In this document: positions 7,138 to 16,500 of the stretch, in pieces
Layout of the letters: each line of letters begins with the position of its first letter
Position numbering within the stretch: the stretch's first letter is position 1
The notes under the pieces: generated by a model
The model's input: only the letters and a program-made list of their open reading frames with translations
Database searches by the model: none
What the model was told of the DNA's origin: nothing
Program-made: the position numbers and the translations under genes
Assembly (NCBI RefSeq): GCF_000690905.1
Contig: NZ_JMCL01000031.1
Coordinates: forward strand, 18,758 to 82,757
DNA length: 64,000 bases
Origin: Pseudomonas sp. Ant30-3
Lineage (GTDB): Bacteria > Pseudomonadota > Gammaproteobacteria > Pseudomonadales > Pseudomonadaceae
Direction: 5' to 3'

Positions 7138-9522
7138 ATGTCGTTGCACGCCGTGCGCCCGAAGATTCTGGGTTTTATCAGTGAAGATGTTTCGGCCCTG
7201 CGGGTCGCGCTGCTGGTATTGCTGATCGGCGGGTTTTTCACCGGATTGCTGGCCTGGTCGACGCTGAATTTGTTTCACCAACAATTACGGCAACGTTTCC
7301 AACTGCTCGCCAATGAGCGTTACAGCCGTATCGAAGAACGTTTTGATGATCAGCAGCAGCGCCTCGATGGCCTGCGCCGATTTTTCATCAATTCCGTTAA
7401 CGTCGACCGCGACGAATTCGACGGCTATACCCAGCCGCTGCTGCGCCGCACTCAGGCGTATTCCTTTGCATTGCGCGTCAGTAAGGCCGAGCGGCCCGTG
7501 CTGGAGCGGCGTATGCGCGAGGGAGGCTTGCCCGGCTTCAGCATTCGCGAGCTGGACGCCAACGGCCAACTGCAACTGGCCGGAGACCGCGATGAGTATG
7601 TCCCGGTGCTGTTCAGCCGAACTCAAAGCAAACTCGGTGCGCCGCTGGGCTACGACCTGCTCGCGCAACCTTTGCGCCGTGCCACGCTGGAACGGGCCGA
7701 CCAGCATGGGCAGATGGCGGTGTCGCAGCCGATGCATCTGGTCAGCATCGAACCCGCTAATGCTCGCGGCGTGCTGCTGGTGGCGCCGGTCATCAATGCC
7801 GGCGAAAGCAAACCTTACGGTTATGTGATGGCCGTGATCAGCATGCGTCAGTTGCTTGCGGATGGGTTGCCTGAAGCCACGCGCGATTACCTCGCCGTGC
7901 GCATTCTGGACCTGTCCACCGATGATCAGCACGAAGTTCTCTATGAATCCGCGAACCGTGCGGCGCCCAGTGATCTGGCGGCGACCCGGCTGCTGCGCCT
8001 TGCCGATCATGATTACCAGGTGGACATCCAGCCCAGCGAGGCATTTTTAAAAGCCAATCATTCGTCGGTGACCAGCGTAGTGGTGCTGGGTGGTTTGCTC
8101 AGTCTGATGCTGAGTGCGTTGCTCTACGTGTTGGTGAGTCAGCGTCAGCGCGCGCTGAAACTGGTTGCCCTGCGCACCGAGGAACTGCACGCCCGCGAGC
8201 AGGAGTTGCGCGGCACTCACGGGCAACTGCGCGGGGTGCTGGATGCAGCGACCCAAGTGGCAATCATTGCCACTGATCTACGCGGTGTGATCAGCACGTT
8301 CAATGCCGGCGCGGAACAGATGCTCGGTTACACGAGTGCGGAGGTGGTCGGGCACATGACCCTGGAAAGCCTGCACTTTCCTCGCGAACTGACGGCACGC
8401 TCGGCCGAGCTGAGCGCGCGCTACGGCAAGCCGGTTCCGACCTGCCAGGCGATGCTGGTCGAGGGCGGCGAGGAGGGCGGCCATGAAGCGCGGGAATGGA
8501 CGCTGTTGCGCCACGACGGCAGCCACTTGACGGTCAACATGCTGGCGACGCCGCTGCTCGACGAGCAAGGTTTGTGGGTCGGCCACCTGGCCATCTGCAT
8601 CGACATCACCGAACGCAAGCGTGTACACGAAGCGCTGGCGGCCCGGGACTCGTTGCTGAAGAAGCTCAGCGCACATGTTCCTGGCGGGATCTATCAATTC
8701 AAAATGGAGTTCGACGGGCGATTCAGTGTGATCTACGCCAGCGACGGCATCCGCGAGATCTACGAGCTGGAGCCCGACGTGCTGCTGCTCAACGCCGAAG
8801 CGATTTTCACCCGCATCCATCCTCAAGACTCCACCCGGGTTCGCGCCTCGATTCGCGGTTCGGCGGAAACGCTCAGCCCGTGGCGCGAGGAATACCGCGT
8901 GCAGCTGCCGCAGCGCGGCGTGCGCTGGGTTCGCGGCGAGGCGACGCCCGAAGAGCTGCCCGGTGGCGGCGTACTCTGGCACGGTTATATTTCGGACATT
9001 TCCGATTTGAAGCGAGTGGAAGAGGAGTTGCGGGCACTGTCGATCACTGATTCGCTGACCGGCATTCACAACCGCCGCTACTTTCAAGAGCGCCTGACTA
9101 CGGAAATGGCCCGGGTCGAGCGGGGCGGTGGTCAGCTCTCGGTGATCATGCTCGACATCGACCACTTCAAGCGCATCAACGATCTACACGGCCATGCGGT
9201 GGGCGACAAAGTGCTGCAGACCGTTTGCGCCCGGATCGGCCATCGCCTGCGTCGCACTGATGTGTTCTGTCGTCTGGGCGGCGAAGAGTTCATGGTGCTC
9301 TGCCCGGACATCGACGGCGAGCATGCCCGCATATTGGCACTGGAGTTGTGGCAAGGCTTGCGCAGCACACCCATCGACGATGTCGGGATCGTCACCGCGA
9401 GTTTCGGGATCGCCAGCTGGCGCCTCGGAGAAGGCGCCGACGCCTTGCTGCTGCGCGCGGATTCGGGGGTTTATGCGGCGAAACAGGCAGGTCGGGATCG
9501 GGTTGAGGGTGAGGTGCAATGA
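7138..9522 (+). CDS. membrane sensor diguanylate cyclase (CHASE-PAS-PAS-GGDEF)
   Basis: The 794-residue protein makes cyclic di-GMP from two GTP. Transmembrane helices lie near 22-44 and 307-332. Between them is a periplasmic CHASE-type sensor (starting RIEERFDDQQQRLDGLRRFF). A PAS domain follows from about 367 with its PAC end GHLAICIDITERKR, then a second PAS-like segment, then GGDEF (about 630-794). The catalytic motif is GGEEF at 714-718. An RxxD inhibitory site (RRTD, 705-708) lies five residues upstream, so product feedback inhibition is expected. There is no EAL domain. The ligand of the CHASE domain is unknown. The gene is monocistronic and convergent with dacB. Confidence 0.93.
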   Translation: MSLHAVRPKILGFISEDVSALRVALLVLLIGGFFTGLLAWSTLNLFHQQLRQRFQLLANERYSRIEERFDDQQQRLDGLRRFFINSVNVDRDEFDGYTQPLLRRTQAYSFALRVSKAERPVLERRMREGGLPGFSIRELDANGQLQLAGDRDEYVPVLFSRTQSKLGAPLGYDLLAQPLRRATLERADQHGQMAVSQPMHLVSIEPANARGVLLVAPVINAGESKPYGYVMAVISMRQLLADGLPEATRDYLAVRILDLSTDDQHEVLYESANRAAPSDLAATRLLRLADHDYQVDIQPSEAFLKANHSSVTSVVVLGGLLSLMLSALLYVLVSQRQRALKLVALRTEELHAREQELRGTHGQLRGVLDAATQVAIIATDLRGVISTFNAGAEQMLGYTSAEVVGHMTLESLHFPRELTARSAELSARYGKPVPTCQAMLVEGGEEGGHEAREWTLLRHDGSHLTVNMLATPLLDEQGLWVGHLAICIDITERKRVHEALAARDSLLKKLSAHVPGGIYQFKMEFDGRFSVIYASDGIREIYELEPDVLLLNAEAIFTRIHPQDSTRVRASIRGSAETLSPWREEYRVQLPQRGVRWVRGEATPEELPGGGVLWHGYISDISDLKRVEEELRALSITDSLTGIHNRRYFQERLTTEMARVERGGGQLSVIMLDIDHFKRINDLHGHAVGDKVLQTVCARIGHRLRRTDVFCRLGGEEFMVLCPDIDGEHARILALELWQGLRSTPIDDVGIVTASFGIASWRLGEGADALLLRADSGVYAAKQAGRDRVEGEVQ

Positions 9523-9544
9523 AACCAGCCTATGCGCAGGTCCT

Positions 9545-9627
9545 GAGCAAGCTTGCTCGCGATTGCGATTTGTCAGTCACACATTGGCTGAATGTGGCGG
9601 CGTCATCGCGAGCAAGCTTGCTCCTAC
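9545..9627. repeat. REP-type inverted repeat between convergent genes
   Basis: GAGCAAGCTTGCTCGCGAT (9545-9563) is repeated inverted at 9605-9623. It fills the gap between the cyclase and dacB and may serve both as a bidirectional terminator. Confidence 0.8.
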
Positions 9628-9646
9628 CTTTTGGGATCGGTGTTCG

Positions 9647-11107
9647 TTACAGCACCGAAGCGGTTTCCGGCAATTTCGGCTGGCGATACAGGTCGAGCAG
9701 GACCTGATCCAGTACCGACGAAGCACCAAACGGGGCTTTGTCGTTGAGGATGGCCACGACCGCCCAGGTATTGCCATTGATGTCGCGGCTGTAACCGGCA
9801 ATCGCCCGTACAGTGTTCAAGGTGCCGGTCTTGACGTGAGCTTCGCCGGCCATCGCCGTACGTTTCAGACGCTTGCGCATGGTGCCGTCGGTGCCGGCAA
9901 TCGGCATCGAGCTGATGAATTCGGCCGAATAAGGACTCTTCCATGCTGCCTGCAGCATGCCAGCCATTTCACGCGCGCTCACACGCTCGGCGCGGGACAG
10001 GCCGGAGCCGTTTTCCATCACCAAATGGGGTGCGGTGATGCCTTTCTTCGCCAGCCACTGACGCACTACGCGCTGCGCTGCCTTGGCATCGTCGCCATCC
10101 GCGTCGGTGCGGAAGCGCTGGCCGAGGCTCAGGAACAACTGCTGCGCCATGGTGTTGTTGCTGTATTTGTTGATGTCGCGAATGATTTCCGCCAGGTCCG
10201 GCGAATAAGCTCGCGCGAGTACTTTGGCACCGCTTGGCACCGTCGCCAGTCGATCACGCCCCTGAATGCTGCCGCCCAGTTCTTTCCAGATGGCGCGCAC
10301 GGCGCCGGCGGTGTAGGTCGCGTGATCAAGCAGCGACAGGTAAGTCTGTGAGCTGCAGCCATCGCCCAGCTGACCGCCGACGGTCACGGTGACGCTGCCG
10401 TCGGGCTGGTTGACCGGGTTGTAACGCACGCCACCGGTGCACTGCTTGGAATTGACGGCCTTGACCTGGTTTTCGATGCGAACGGTGGCGATCGGCGGCT
10501 CGACTGAAATCAGCACCCGGCCGTTGTCATTTCGCGCGACAAAGCGCAGTGCCTTGAGGTTGACCAGCAACGAATCGGGTTTGACCAGGAACGGTTTGTT
10601 GTCGTTATTGCCGTCGTCATTGAAGTCCGGCAGTTGCGGTTGCACGAAGAAGTTGCGGTCGAGCACCAGATCGCCGGTGATTTGCGTTACGCCGTTGGCA
10701 CGCAGATCGCGCATCAGCAGCCAGAGTTTTTCCATGTTCAGCTTCGGATCACCGCCACCCTTGAGGTACAGGTTGCCGTTGAGGATGCCGCCGCTGAGGG
10801 TGCCATCGGTGTAGAACTCGGTTTTCCACTGATGGTTCGGGCCGAGCATTTCCAGCGCGGCGTACGTGGTCACCAGTTTCATGGTCGAGGCCGGATTGAC
10901 CGAAACGTCAGCGTTGAAGATGGTCGGCGTGCCAGGGCCGTTGAGCGGGATCATCACTAGCGACAGGGCGTTGGTTTGCAGTTTGCTGGCCTTGAGCGCC
11001 TTTTCGATGTTGGGCGTCAGACCGGTATTGATAGGGGCGGCGGAAACGGTGAAGGCCAGCGGGAGAAGAAAACCGGCCAGTAACAGTGGACGCAAAGATT
11101 TGATCAT
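9647..11107 (-). CDS. dacB: D-Ala-D-Ala carboxypeptidase/endopeptidase PBP4
   Basis: The 486-residue periplasmic protein starts MIKSLRPLLLAGFLLPLAF with a clear signal peptide cut after VSAA. I chose this ATG over an upstream frame reaching 11200 because the signal peptide begins here. The penicillin-binding motifs are present: STMK (SxxK) near residue 70, SNN (SxN) near 317 and HVKTGT (KTG) near 430. The long insertion between the first two motifs is typical of PBP4. The enzyme trims and cleaves peptidoglycan crosslinks, and its loss is a known route to AmpC derepression in P. aeruginosa. It is divergent from the YggL-type gene. Confidence 0.95.
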   Translation of the reverse strand: MIKSLRPLLLAGFLLPLAFTVSAAPINTGLTPNIEKALKASKLQTNALSLVMIPLNGPGTPTIFNADVSVNPASTMKLVTTYAALEMLGPNHQWKTEFYTDGTLSGGILNGNLYLKGGGDPKLNMEKLWLLMRDLRANGVTQITGDLVLDRNFFVQPQLPDFNDDGNNDNKPFLVKPDSLLVNLKALRFVARNDNGRVLISVEPPIATVRIENQVKAVNSKQCTGGVRYNPVNQPDGSVTVTVGGQLGDGCSSQTYLSLLDHATYTAGAVRAIWKELGGSIQGRDRLATVPSGAKVLARAYSPDLAEIIRDINKYSNNTMAQQLFLSLGQRFRTDADGDDAKAAQRVVRQWLAKKGITAPHLVMENGSGLSRAERVSAREMAGMLQAAWKSPYSAEFISSMPIAGTDGTMRKRLKRTAMAGEAHVKTGTLNTVRAIAGYSRDINGNTWAVVAILNDKAPFGASSVLDQVLLDLYRQPKLPETASVL

Positions 11108-11341
11108 GTGAAATAAAACCCTACAGCCGAGGGGGAAAAAGACGAGGGCATGCTGAAAAATTCCCTCAGTGGTCATGAAAGTGTCGGCATTATGCCCCAA
11201 GGTGTGTCGGCTTGTGCCGTGCCCCGGTCTTCTAATCCGCTATTTTTTTACCGACGGTCGCCAGCGCCACCCAGAGAGTCGGGCAATTGGCCGCTTAAAC
11301 TGCTAAAGTGCCGCCCGTTATTACTTATGAGGATTGTTCCA

Positions 11342-11686
11342 ATGGCGACTAACCGTTCCCAGCGTCTGCGCAAAAAACTGTGCGTCGATGAATTTCAAGA
11401 GCTGGGTTTCGAGCTGAACCTGGATTTCAAAGAAGATTTGGCTGATGAAGCCATTGATGCTTTCCTCGACGCGTTCCTGAAAGAAGCCATGGAAGCCAAC
11501 GGTCTGGGTTATGTCGGCGGCGACGACTTCGGTCTGGTTTGCCTGCAGAAGCGCGGCTCGGTGTCCGAAGAGCAGCGTGCTGCTGTTGAAGCCTGGCTCA
11601 AAGGCCGCAGCGAACTGACCGAAGCGACGGTCAGCCCGCTGATCGACGTCTGGTACCCGGAAAAGCCGATCAATCCGGGAGCTTGA
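11342..11686 (+). CDS. YggL-family 50S ribosome-binding protein
   Basis: The 114-residue protein (MATNRSQRLRKKLCVDEFQE...) has the YggL/DUF469 pattern: a basic N terminus, QELGFELNLDF, an acidic helix DEAIDAFLDAFLKEAMEANG, GYVGGDDFGLV and the C-terminal DVWYP. E. coli YggL binds the 50S subunit; I have no further functional evidence here. The ATG at 11342 follows GAGGATTG. A strong terminator follows at 11701-11726, so it is a single gene. Confidence 0.88.
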   Translation: MATNRSQRLRKKLCVDEFQELGFELNLDFKEDLADEAIDAFLDAFLKEAMEANGLGYVGGDDFGLVCLQKRGSVSEEQRAAVEAWLKGRSELTEATVSPLIDVWYPEKPINPGA

Positions 11687-11700
11687 TGTTGTGAAAAGAA

Positions 11701-11726
11701 CGGCGACCTAGGGTCGCCGTTTTTTT
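11701..11726 (+). terminator. terminator of the YggL-type gene
   Basis: CGGCGACC and GGTCGCCG form an 8-bp stem with a 3-base loop, followed by seven T. Confidence 0.93.
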
Positions 11727-11743
11727 ATGCCTGAAGATCAACA

Positions 11744-11829
11744 GATCGCAGCCTCGTTGCACTCGACAGCTCCTACAGTTGGAATACGCTTACCCTGTAG
11801 GAGCTGTCGAGTGCAACGAGGCTGCGATC
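11744..11829. repeat. REP-type palindrome with 35-bp perfect arms
   Basis: The arms at 11744-11778 and 11795-11829 are exact reverse complements, starting GATCGCAGCCTCGTTGCACT. The spacer is 16 bases. The end abuts the stop codon of the BenE-family gene. A related copy lies at 25992-26076. Confidence 0.9.
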
Positions 11830-11832
11830 TTT

Positions 11833-13023
11833 TCAGACCTTGCGCCAATTCAGAATCACCAGCGTCAACACCCCCGCGACAATCCCCCAGAACGCCGAAC
11901 CGATGGAGAACAGCGTCAGCCCTGACGCCGTGACCATAAAGGTGATCAACGCCGCTTCCCGTTCCTTCGCTTCGGTCATGGCAATGCTCAAGCCATTGAT
12001 GATCGAGCCGAACAAGGCCAGCGCCGCGATCGACAGCACCAGTTCTTTCGGCAACGCGGCGAACAAGGCTGCCAGCGTCGCACCGAACACCCCGGCGATG
12101 CCGTAGAAAATCCCGCACCAGACCGCCGCCGTGTAGCGTTTATTGCGATCTTCATGGGCATGCGGCCCCGTGCAGATGGCCGCGCTGATCGCCGCCAGGT
12201 TGATCCCGTGGGAACCGAATGGCGCCAACAGCAAAGAGGCGATACCGGTGGTGGTGATCAGCGGTGAGGCTGGCACGTTGTAACCATCCGCGCGCAGAAC
12301 GGCGACGCCCGGCATGTTCTGCGAGGTCATCGCGACCACAAACAGCGGGATGCCGATGCTGATCGTTGCGGCCAGGGAGAAGTGCGGCGTGGTCCAGACC
12401 GGCGTCGCCAGTTCCAGATGGAAGTTGCTGAAATCCAGCAGACCCATGAATCCCGACAGCGCGGTGCCGATCAGCAGCGCAGCGAGCACGGCGTAGCGGG
12501 GCGACAACCGCTTGATCAGCAGGTAAGTGAAAAACATGCCCAGCACCAGCGCCGTGCGATGCTGCGCGGCGACGAAGATCTCACTGCCGATCTTGAACAG
12601 AATCCCTGCCAGCAACGCGGCCGCCAGCGATGCGGGAATCTTTTTCACCAGCCGCTCGAAGCTGCCGGTCAGGCCGCAAATTGTTACCAGTACCGCGCAG
12701 GTGATGTAGGCGCCAATCGCTTCGCCATAACTGACGCCGCCCAGGCTGGTGATCAGCAGCGCCGCGCCGGGCGTCGACCAGGCAATGGTGATCGGCGTGC
12801 GATAGCGCAGCGACAGGCCGATCGAACACACCGCCATGCCAATCGAAATCGCCCAGATCCACGAAGAAATCTGCCCGCTGCTCAGCCCCGCCGCCTGGCC
12901 GGCCTGAAACATCAACACCAGAGAACTGGTGTAGCCGGTCATCATCGCGATAAAGCCGGCGACGATGGCTGACGGTGAAGTGTCGGCGAGAGGACGAAGC
13001 TGTGTGCGCGTAGCGTCGTTCAT
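11833..13023 (-). CDS. BenE-family membrane transporter
   Basis: The 396-residue protein (MNDATRTQLRPLADTSPSAI...) is hydrophobic throughout with about 11-12 predicted helices. It carries BenE-family landmarks such as SSWIWAISIGMAVCSIGLSL, TPITIAWSTPGAALL and the helix with NMPGVAVLRADGY. Named members are benzoate:proton symporters. No benzoate genes are visible; the neighbours are a GntR regulator and purine-catabolism genes, so the substrate may be a purine or related compound (inference). The start is the ATG ending at 13023; the longer frame would run through the REP element at 13075-13143. Confidence 0.87.
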   Translation of the reverse strand: MNDATRTQLRPLADTSPSAIVAGFIAMMTGYTSSLVLMFQAGQAAGLSSGQISSWIWAISIGMAVCSIGLSLRYRTPITIAWSTPGAALLITSLGGVSYGEAIGAYITCAVLVTICGLTGSFERLVKKIPASLAAALLAGILFKIGSEIFVAAQHRTALVLGMFFTYLLIKRLSPRYAVLAALLIGTALSGFMGLLDFSNFHLELATPVWTTPHFSLAATISIGIPLFVVAMTSQNMPGVAVLRADGYNVPASPLITTTGIASLLLAPFGSHGINLAAISAAICTGPHAHEDRNKRYTAAVWCGIFYGIAGVFGATLAALFAALPKELVLSIAALALFGSIINGLSIAMTEAKEREAALITFMVTASGLTLFSIGSAFWGIVAGVLTLVILNWRKV

Positions 13024-13074
13024 GACGGCGGTGTTTCCTTGTTTTGATAAAGAGGGTGACTCGATCGACAATCT

Positions 13075-13143
13075 TGTGGGAGCAAGGCTTGCCCGCGAAG
13101 GCGTCTGCGAAATCGCCATCGCGGGCAAGCCTTGCTCCCACAG
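13075..13143. repeat. REP-type inverted repeat
   Basis: TGTGGGAGCAAGGCTTGCCC and its inverse flank a 20-base spacer in the 333-base gap between the BenE-family gene and the GntR gene. Apart from this and the palindrome at 13253-13264, I see nothing else in the gap. Confidence 0.85.
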
Positions 13144-13252
13144 TCCCTGCGCAAAGCGGCGGATTCTGTGGTTAAGCCTAAACTCAAATGTGATGACCCG
13201 TCGCAATACAGCCGAAGCCGCAAACAGCCGTACAGTCGTGTTGCCACCATTC

Positions 13253-13264
13253 ATTGTGTACAAT
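13253..13264. promoter_or_regulatory. palindromic GntR-type operator candidate
   Basis: ATTGTGTACAAT has perfect ATTGT/ACAAT arms. This is the shape of operators used by FCD-class GntR repressors. It lies about 90 bases before the GntR gene at 13357 and between it and the divergent transporter gene, so it could control both. Confidence 0.55.
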
Positions 13265-13356
13265 CGGCGTGTTTTTTACGCGATACTTGCCAGCGACCCA
13301 CTGTGCCGTATTACAGTCACGGTCTATTCGCCGCAGTTCTCCCGACTCGAGTGCCC

Positions 13357-14121
13357 ATGAACGAACAGTTGCAACCCCTCAAGAAACAACCGCGGGCAGG
13401 CAAAGCCGGCCGCAGCGGCACCCAGGACGATATTGTCTATGCGCATATCTTCGAGGCCATCCTCGAACAGCGCCTGGCGCCCGGCACAAAGTTGAGCGAA
13501 GAAGCGTTGGGGGAAATTTTCGGGGTCAGTCGCACTATCATTCGCCGCGCACTCTCGCGTCTGGCCCATGAAGGCGTCGTACTGCTGCGTCCGAACCGCG
13601 GCGCCGTGGTTGCCAGCCCGAGCGTCGAAGAGGCTCGTCAGGTGTTTCTGGCACGGCGTCTGGTGGAGCGGGCCATCACTGAACTGGCCGTGCAGCATGC
13701 CACGGCCGAGCAGATCGCCGAATTGCGGCAGATGGTCAACGACGAGCGCGACAGCTTCTCCCGTGGTGATCGTGGCGCGGGTATCCGTCTCTCCGGTGAA
13801 TTCCATCTGAAGCTGGCCGAAGCGGCAAGGAATGCCCCGCTGATCAGTTTTCAGCGCAGCCTGGTGTCGCAAACGTCCCTGATCATCGCCCAGTACGAAA
13901 GCGGCAATCGCTCGCACTGTTCCTATGACGAGCACACCCAGTTGATCGACGCGATCGAAGCGCGCAACGCTACGCTGGCGGTCGATCTGATGATGCATCA
14001 CATGAACCACATCGACAGCAAACTCAACCTCGACGAAGAAAGCGCGTCGGATGATTTACATGCGGTGTTCTCGCATTTGTTGCAGACCAAAAAGCCTGGG
14101 CGTTCGAGCGCCAAAATCTAA
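13357..14121 (+). CDS. GntR-family (FCD) transcriptional regulator
   Basis: The 254-residue protein has a winged-helix domain (about 22-92: IVYAHIFEAILEQRLAPGTK, then LGEIFGVSRTIIRRALSRL as recognition helix) and a C-terminal FCD effector domain with metal-type histidines (GEFHLKLAEAA near 148, HTQLIDAI near 192, MMHHMNHI near 215). It is divergent from the BenE-family gene and next to guaD, so I infer a role in purine catabolism or the transporter. The ATG at 13357 is chosen because the domain begins soon after it; the frame upstream to 13132 is noncoding REP sequence. Confidence 0.9.
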   Translation: MNEQLQPLKKQPRAGKAGRSGTQDDIVYAHIFEAILEQRLAPGTKLSEEALGEIFGVSRTIIRRALSRLAHEGVVLLRPNRGAVVASPSVEEARQVFLARRLVERAITELAVQHATAEQIAELRQMVNDERDSFSRGDRGAGIRLSGEFHLKLAEAARNAPLISFQRSLVSQTSLIIAQYESGNRSHCSYDEHTQLIDAIEARNATLAVDLMMHHMNHIDSKLNLDEESASDDLHAVFSHLLQTKKPGRSSAKI

Positions 14122-14130
14122 CACCGCCCC

Positions 14131-14232
14131 CTGTAGGAGCGAGCCTGCTCGCGATGGTCGTTAACGATTACGCGAGAAGCCTGACACCCCGTGGCGCCCT
14201 CAGGTGTATCGCGAGCAGGCTCGCTCCCACAG
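14131..14232. repeat. REP-type inverted repeat
   Basis: CTGTAGGAGCGAGCCTGCTC and its near inverse at 14208-14232 flank about 50 bases between the GntR gene and the terminator. Confidence 0.85.
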
Positions 14233-14237
14233 AGGAT

Positions 14238-14281
14238 CAAAAAAATCCCCCGGTATCTGACGATCGCGGGGGATTTTTTTT
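14238..14281. terminator. bidirectional terminator between GntR gene and guaD
   Basis: AATCCCCC and GGGGGATT form the stem. A-rich and T-rich flanks on both sides give a T run in each direction, so it can end both convergent transcripts. Confidence 0.9.
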
Positions 14282-14294
14282 GCCCGAAGAAATC

Positions 14295-15599
14295 TTACCG
14301 CTGATGCACCTGATTCCCGGCCGCATACGTCTGCAGCACCGTCCGGTCATCGCCCAGCGTCATCAACACGAACAACGTTTCGGCAATGTTGGTGGACTGT
14401 TTCAGGCGATAGCTCAGCAACGGGGTCGCGTTGTAATCCAGCACCACAAAGTCGGCATCGGTGCCCGGCTGCAGCGTGCCGATCTTGTCTTCCAGACGCA
14501 GTGCCCGCGCGCCACCGAGCGTTGCCAGGTACAGCGACTTGAACGGGCTCAACCGCGCGCCCTGCAACTGCATCACTTTGTATGCTTCGTTCAGGGTCTG
14601 CAGCAGCGAGAAACTGGTGCCGCCGCCGACGTCGGTGCCCAGGCCCACGTTGACTTTATGCTTCTCGGCCATCGGCAGATTGAACAGGCCGCTGCCGAGG
14701 AACAGGTTGGAGGTCGGGCAGAAGGCGATCGCCGAACCGGTTTCCGCCAGCCGCGCGCATTCGTCGTCGCACAGGTGCACGCCGTGGGCGAATACCGAGC
14801 GTTCACCCAGCAGCTGGAAGTGATCGTAAACGTCGAGATAACCCTTACGCTCCGGGAACAGCTCCTTGACCCACTCGACTTCCTTGAGGTTTTCACTGAT
14901 GTGGGTCTGCATGTACAGATCCGGGTATTCGCCGAGCAACTGACCGGCGAGGGTCAATTGTTCCGGGGTGCTGGTCGGTGCAAAGCGTGGAGTGACCGCG
15001 TAGTGCAGGCGACCCTTGCCGTGCCAGCGCTCGATCAGCGCCTTGCTGTCGACGTAGCTCGATTCCGCGGTGTCGACCAGATAGTCCGGCGCATTGCGAT
15101 CCATCATCACTTTGCCGGCGATCATTCGCAGGTCCAGCTGCTCGGCGACTTCGAAGAACGAGTTCACTGATTGCGGATGAACACTGCCAAACACCAGTGC
15201 GGTGGTGGTGCCGTTGCGCAGCAGTTCCTTGACGAAAATGTCCGCGACTTCATCGGCATGGGCCTTGTCGGCGAACTGACTTTCGCACGGGAAGGTGTAA
15301 GTGTTGAGCCAGTCCAGCAGCTGTTCGCCATACGAGCCGACCATGCCGGTTTGCGGGAAGTGGATGTGCGTATCGATGAAGCCGGGAGTAATCAGGGCGT
15401 CTTGATAGTGCGTGATCTCGATATCCGCCGGCAGCGTCGGCAGCAGCTCGCTGGCGTGGCCGACGGCACTGATCTGACCGTTGTCGACCACCAGCAAGCC
15501 GTCTTCGAAATATTCATAAGACGCCTCGATACCGACTTCGGCGGGGTCGGCGATGCTGTGCAGAATGGCGGCGCGATAAGCTTTGCGAGTCAAAGGCAT
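14295..15599 (-). CDS. guaD: guanine deaminase
   Basis: The 434-residue amidohydrolase converts guanine to xanthine. Visible landmarks are the zinc-binding TPGFIDTHIHFPQ near residue 72, HISENLKEVEW near 228, FAHGVHLCDDECARLAETGS near 265 and the aspartate region GLGTDVGGGTSFSLLQTLNE near 317. I chose the ATG ending at 15599; the frame upstream to 15836 overlaps xdhC and is not coding. The gene starts 22 bases after xdhC ends and probably shares its transcript. Together with xdhABC it takes guanine to urate. Confidence 0.95.
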   Translation of the reverse strand: MPLTRKAYRAAILHSIADPAEVGIEASYEYFEDGLLVVDNGQISAVGHASELLPTLPADIEITHYQDALITPGFIDTHIHFPQTGMVGSYGEQLLDWLNTYTFPCESQFADKAHADEVADIFVKELLRNGTTTALVFGSVHPQSVNSFFEVAEQLDLRMIAGKVMMDRNAPDYLVDTAESSYVDSKALIERWHGKGRLHYAVTPRFAPTSTPEQLTLAGQLLGEYPDLYMQTHISENLKEVEWVKELFPERKGYLDVYDHFQLLGERSVFAHGVHLCDDECARLAETGSAIAFCPTSNLFLGSGLFNLPMAEKHKVNVGLGTDVGGGTSFSLLQTLNEAYKVMQLQGARLSPFKSLYLATLGGARALRLEDKIGTLQPGTDADFVVLDYNATPLLSYRLKQSTNIAETLFVLMTLGDDRTVLQTYAAGNQVHQR

Positions 15600-15621
15600 T
15601 GTCGTTCTCAATTCGTGGCAG

Positions 15622-16467
15622 TTAGTTCGAAGCCTGGCTGCGCCGGGACGCAGGCAGCAATTTGGCAATCGATGATCCGGCACTGGCAGTGTGCTGGCCG
15701 AAATCGGCGTTATAAGTGGCGATGATTTCGCCAGCGATGGAGACGGCGATTTCCACAGGCAGCTTGCCTTTGACTTCGCCGATGCCCATCGGGCAGCGCA
15801 TGCGTTGCAGCACGCTGCTGTCAAAACCGCGATCACGCAGACGATGTTCGAACTTCATCCGTTTGGTCTTCGAGCCGATCAGGCCGAAGTAGGCGAAGTC
15901 GTTGCGCTTGAGGATCGCGGCGGTGAGTTCCAGGTCGAGCTGATGATTGTGCGTCATGACGATGCAATAGCTGCCAGCGGGCAAATCATCAATTTCATCC
16001 ACCGGTTCTTCGCTGACGATTTTGCGCACGCCGTGGGGGATGTGTTCGGGGAATTCGGCATCCCGCGAGTCGATCCAGCGCACGCGGCAAGGCAGGCTGG
16101 CGAGCAACGGCACCAGTGCGCGCCCGACATGGCCGGCGCCGAATACGGCGATCTGCGCCTGCACCTGACCCATCGGTTCAAACAGTAAAACGGTCACGCC
16201 GCCGCAGCACTGGCCGAGGCTGGCGCCGAGGCTGAAGCGCTCAAGATGCGTGTCCTGTTTACCGCTGGCGAGCATCTCGCGGCCGATCTGCATGGCTTTG
16301 AACTCCAGGTGCCCGCCACCGATGGTGTCGAAGCTCTGGTTAGCGCTGATGACCATTTTCGAACCGGCATTGCGCGGCGTCGAGCCGAGCTCTTCGATGA
16401 TGGTCACCAACACGCACGGTTCGCCGCGATTTTGCAGGTTAGCGAGGGCGTCGATCCAGTTGTACAT
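15622..16467 (-). CDS. xdhC: xanthine dehydrogenase accessory protein XdhC
   Basis: The 281-residue protein binds the molybdenum cofactor and supports its sulfuration and insertion into xanthine dehydrogenase. It has the family N terminus with VTIIEELGSTPRNAGSKM and FDTIGGGHLEFKA, the conserved cysteine in LGQCCGGVTVLL, and a C-terminal Rossmann segment starting AVFGAGHVGRALVPLLASL. It lies 141 bases after xdhB with a REP element in the gap, and 22 bases before guaD. Confidence 0.95.
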   Translation of the reverse strand: MYNWIDALANLQNRGEPCVLVTIIEELGSTPRNAGSKMVISANQSFDTIGGGHLEFKAMQIGREMLASGKQDTHLERFSLGASLGQCCGGVTVLLFEPMGQVQAQIAVFGAGHVGRALVPLLASLPCRVRWIDSRDAEFPEHIPHGVRKIVSEEPVDEIDDLPAGSYCIVMTHNHQLDLELTAAILKRNDFAYFGLIGSKTKRMKFEHRLRDRGFDSSVLQRMRCPMGIGEVKGKLPVEIAVSIAGEIIATYNADFGQHTASAGSSIAKLLPASRRSQASN

Positions 16468-16500
16468 GTTTCACCTCGACATCTGTGTTGTCTGTTCGAG

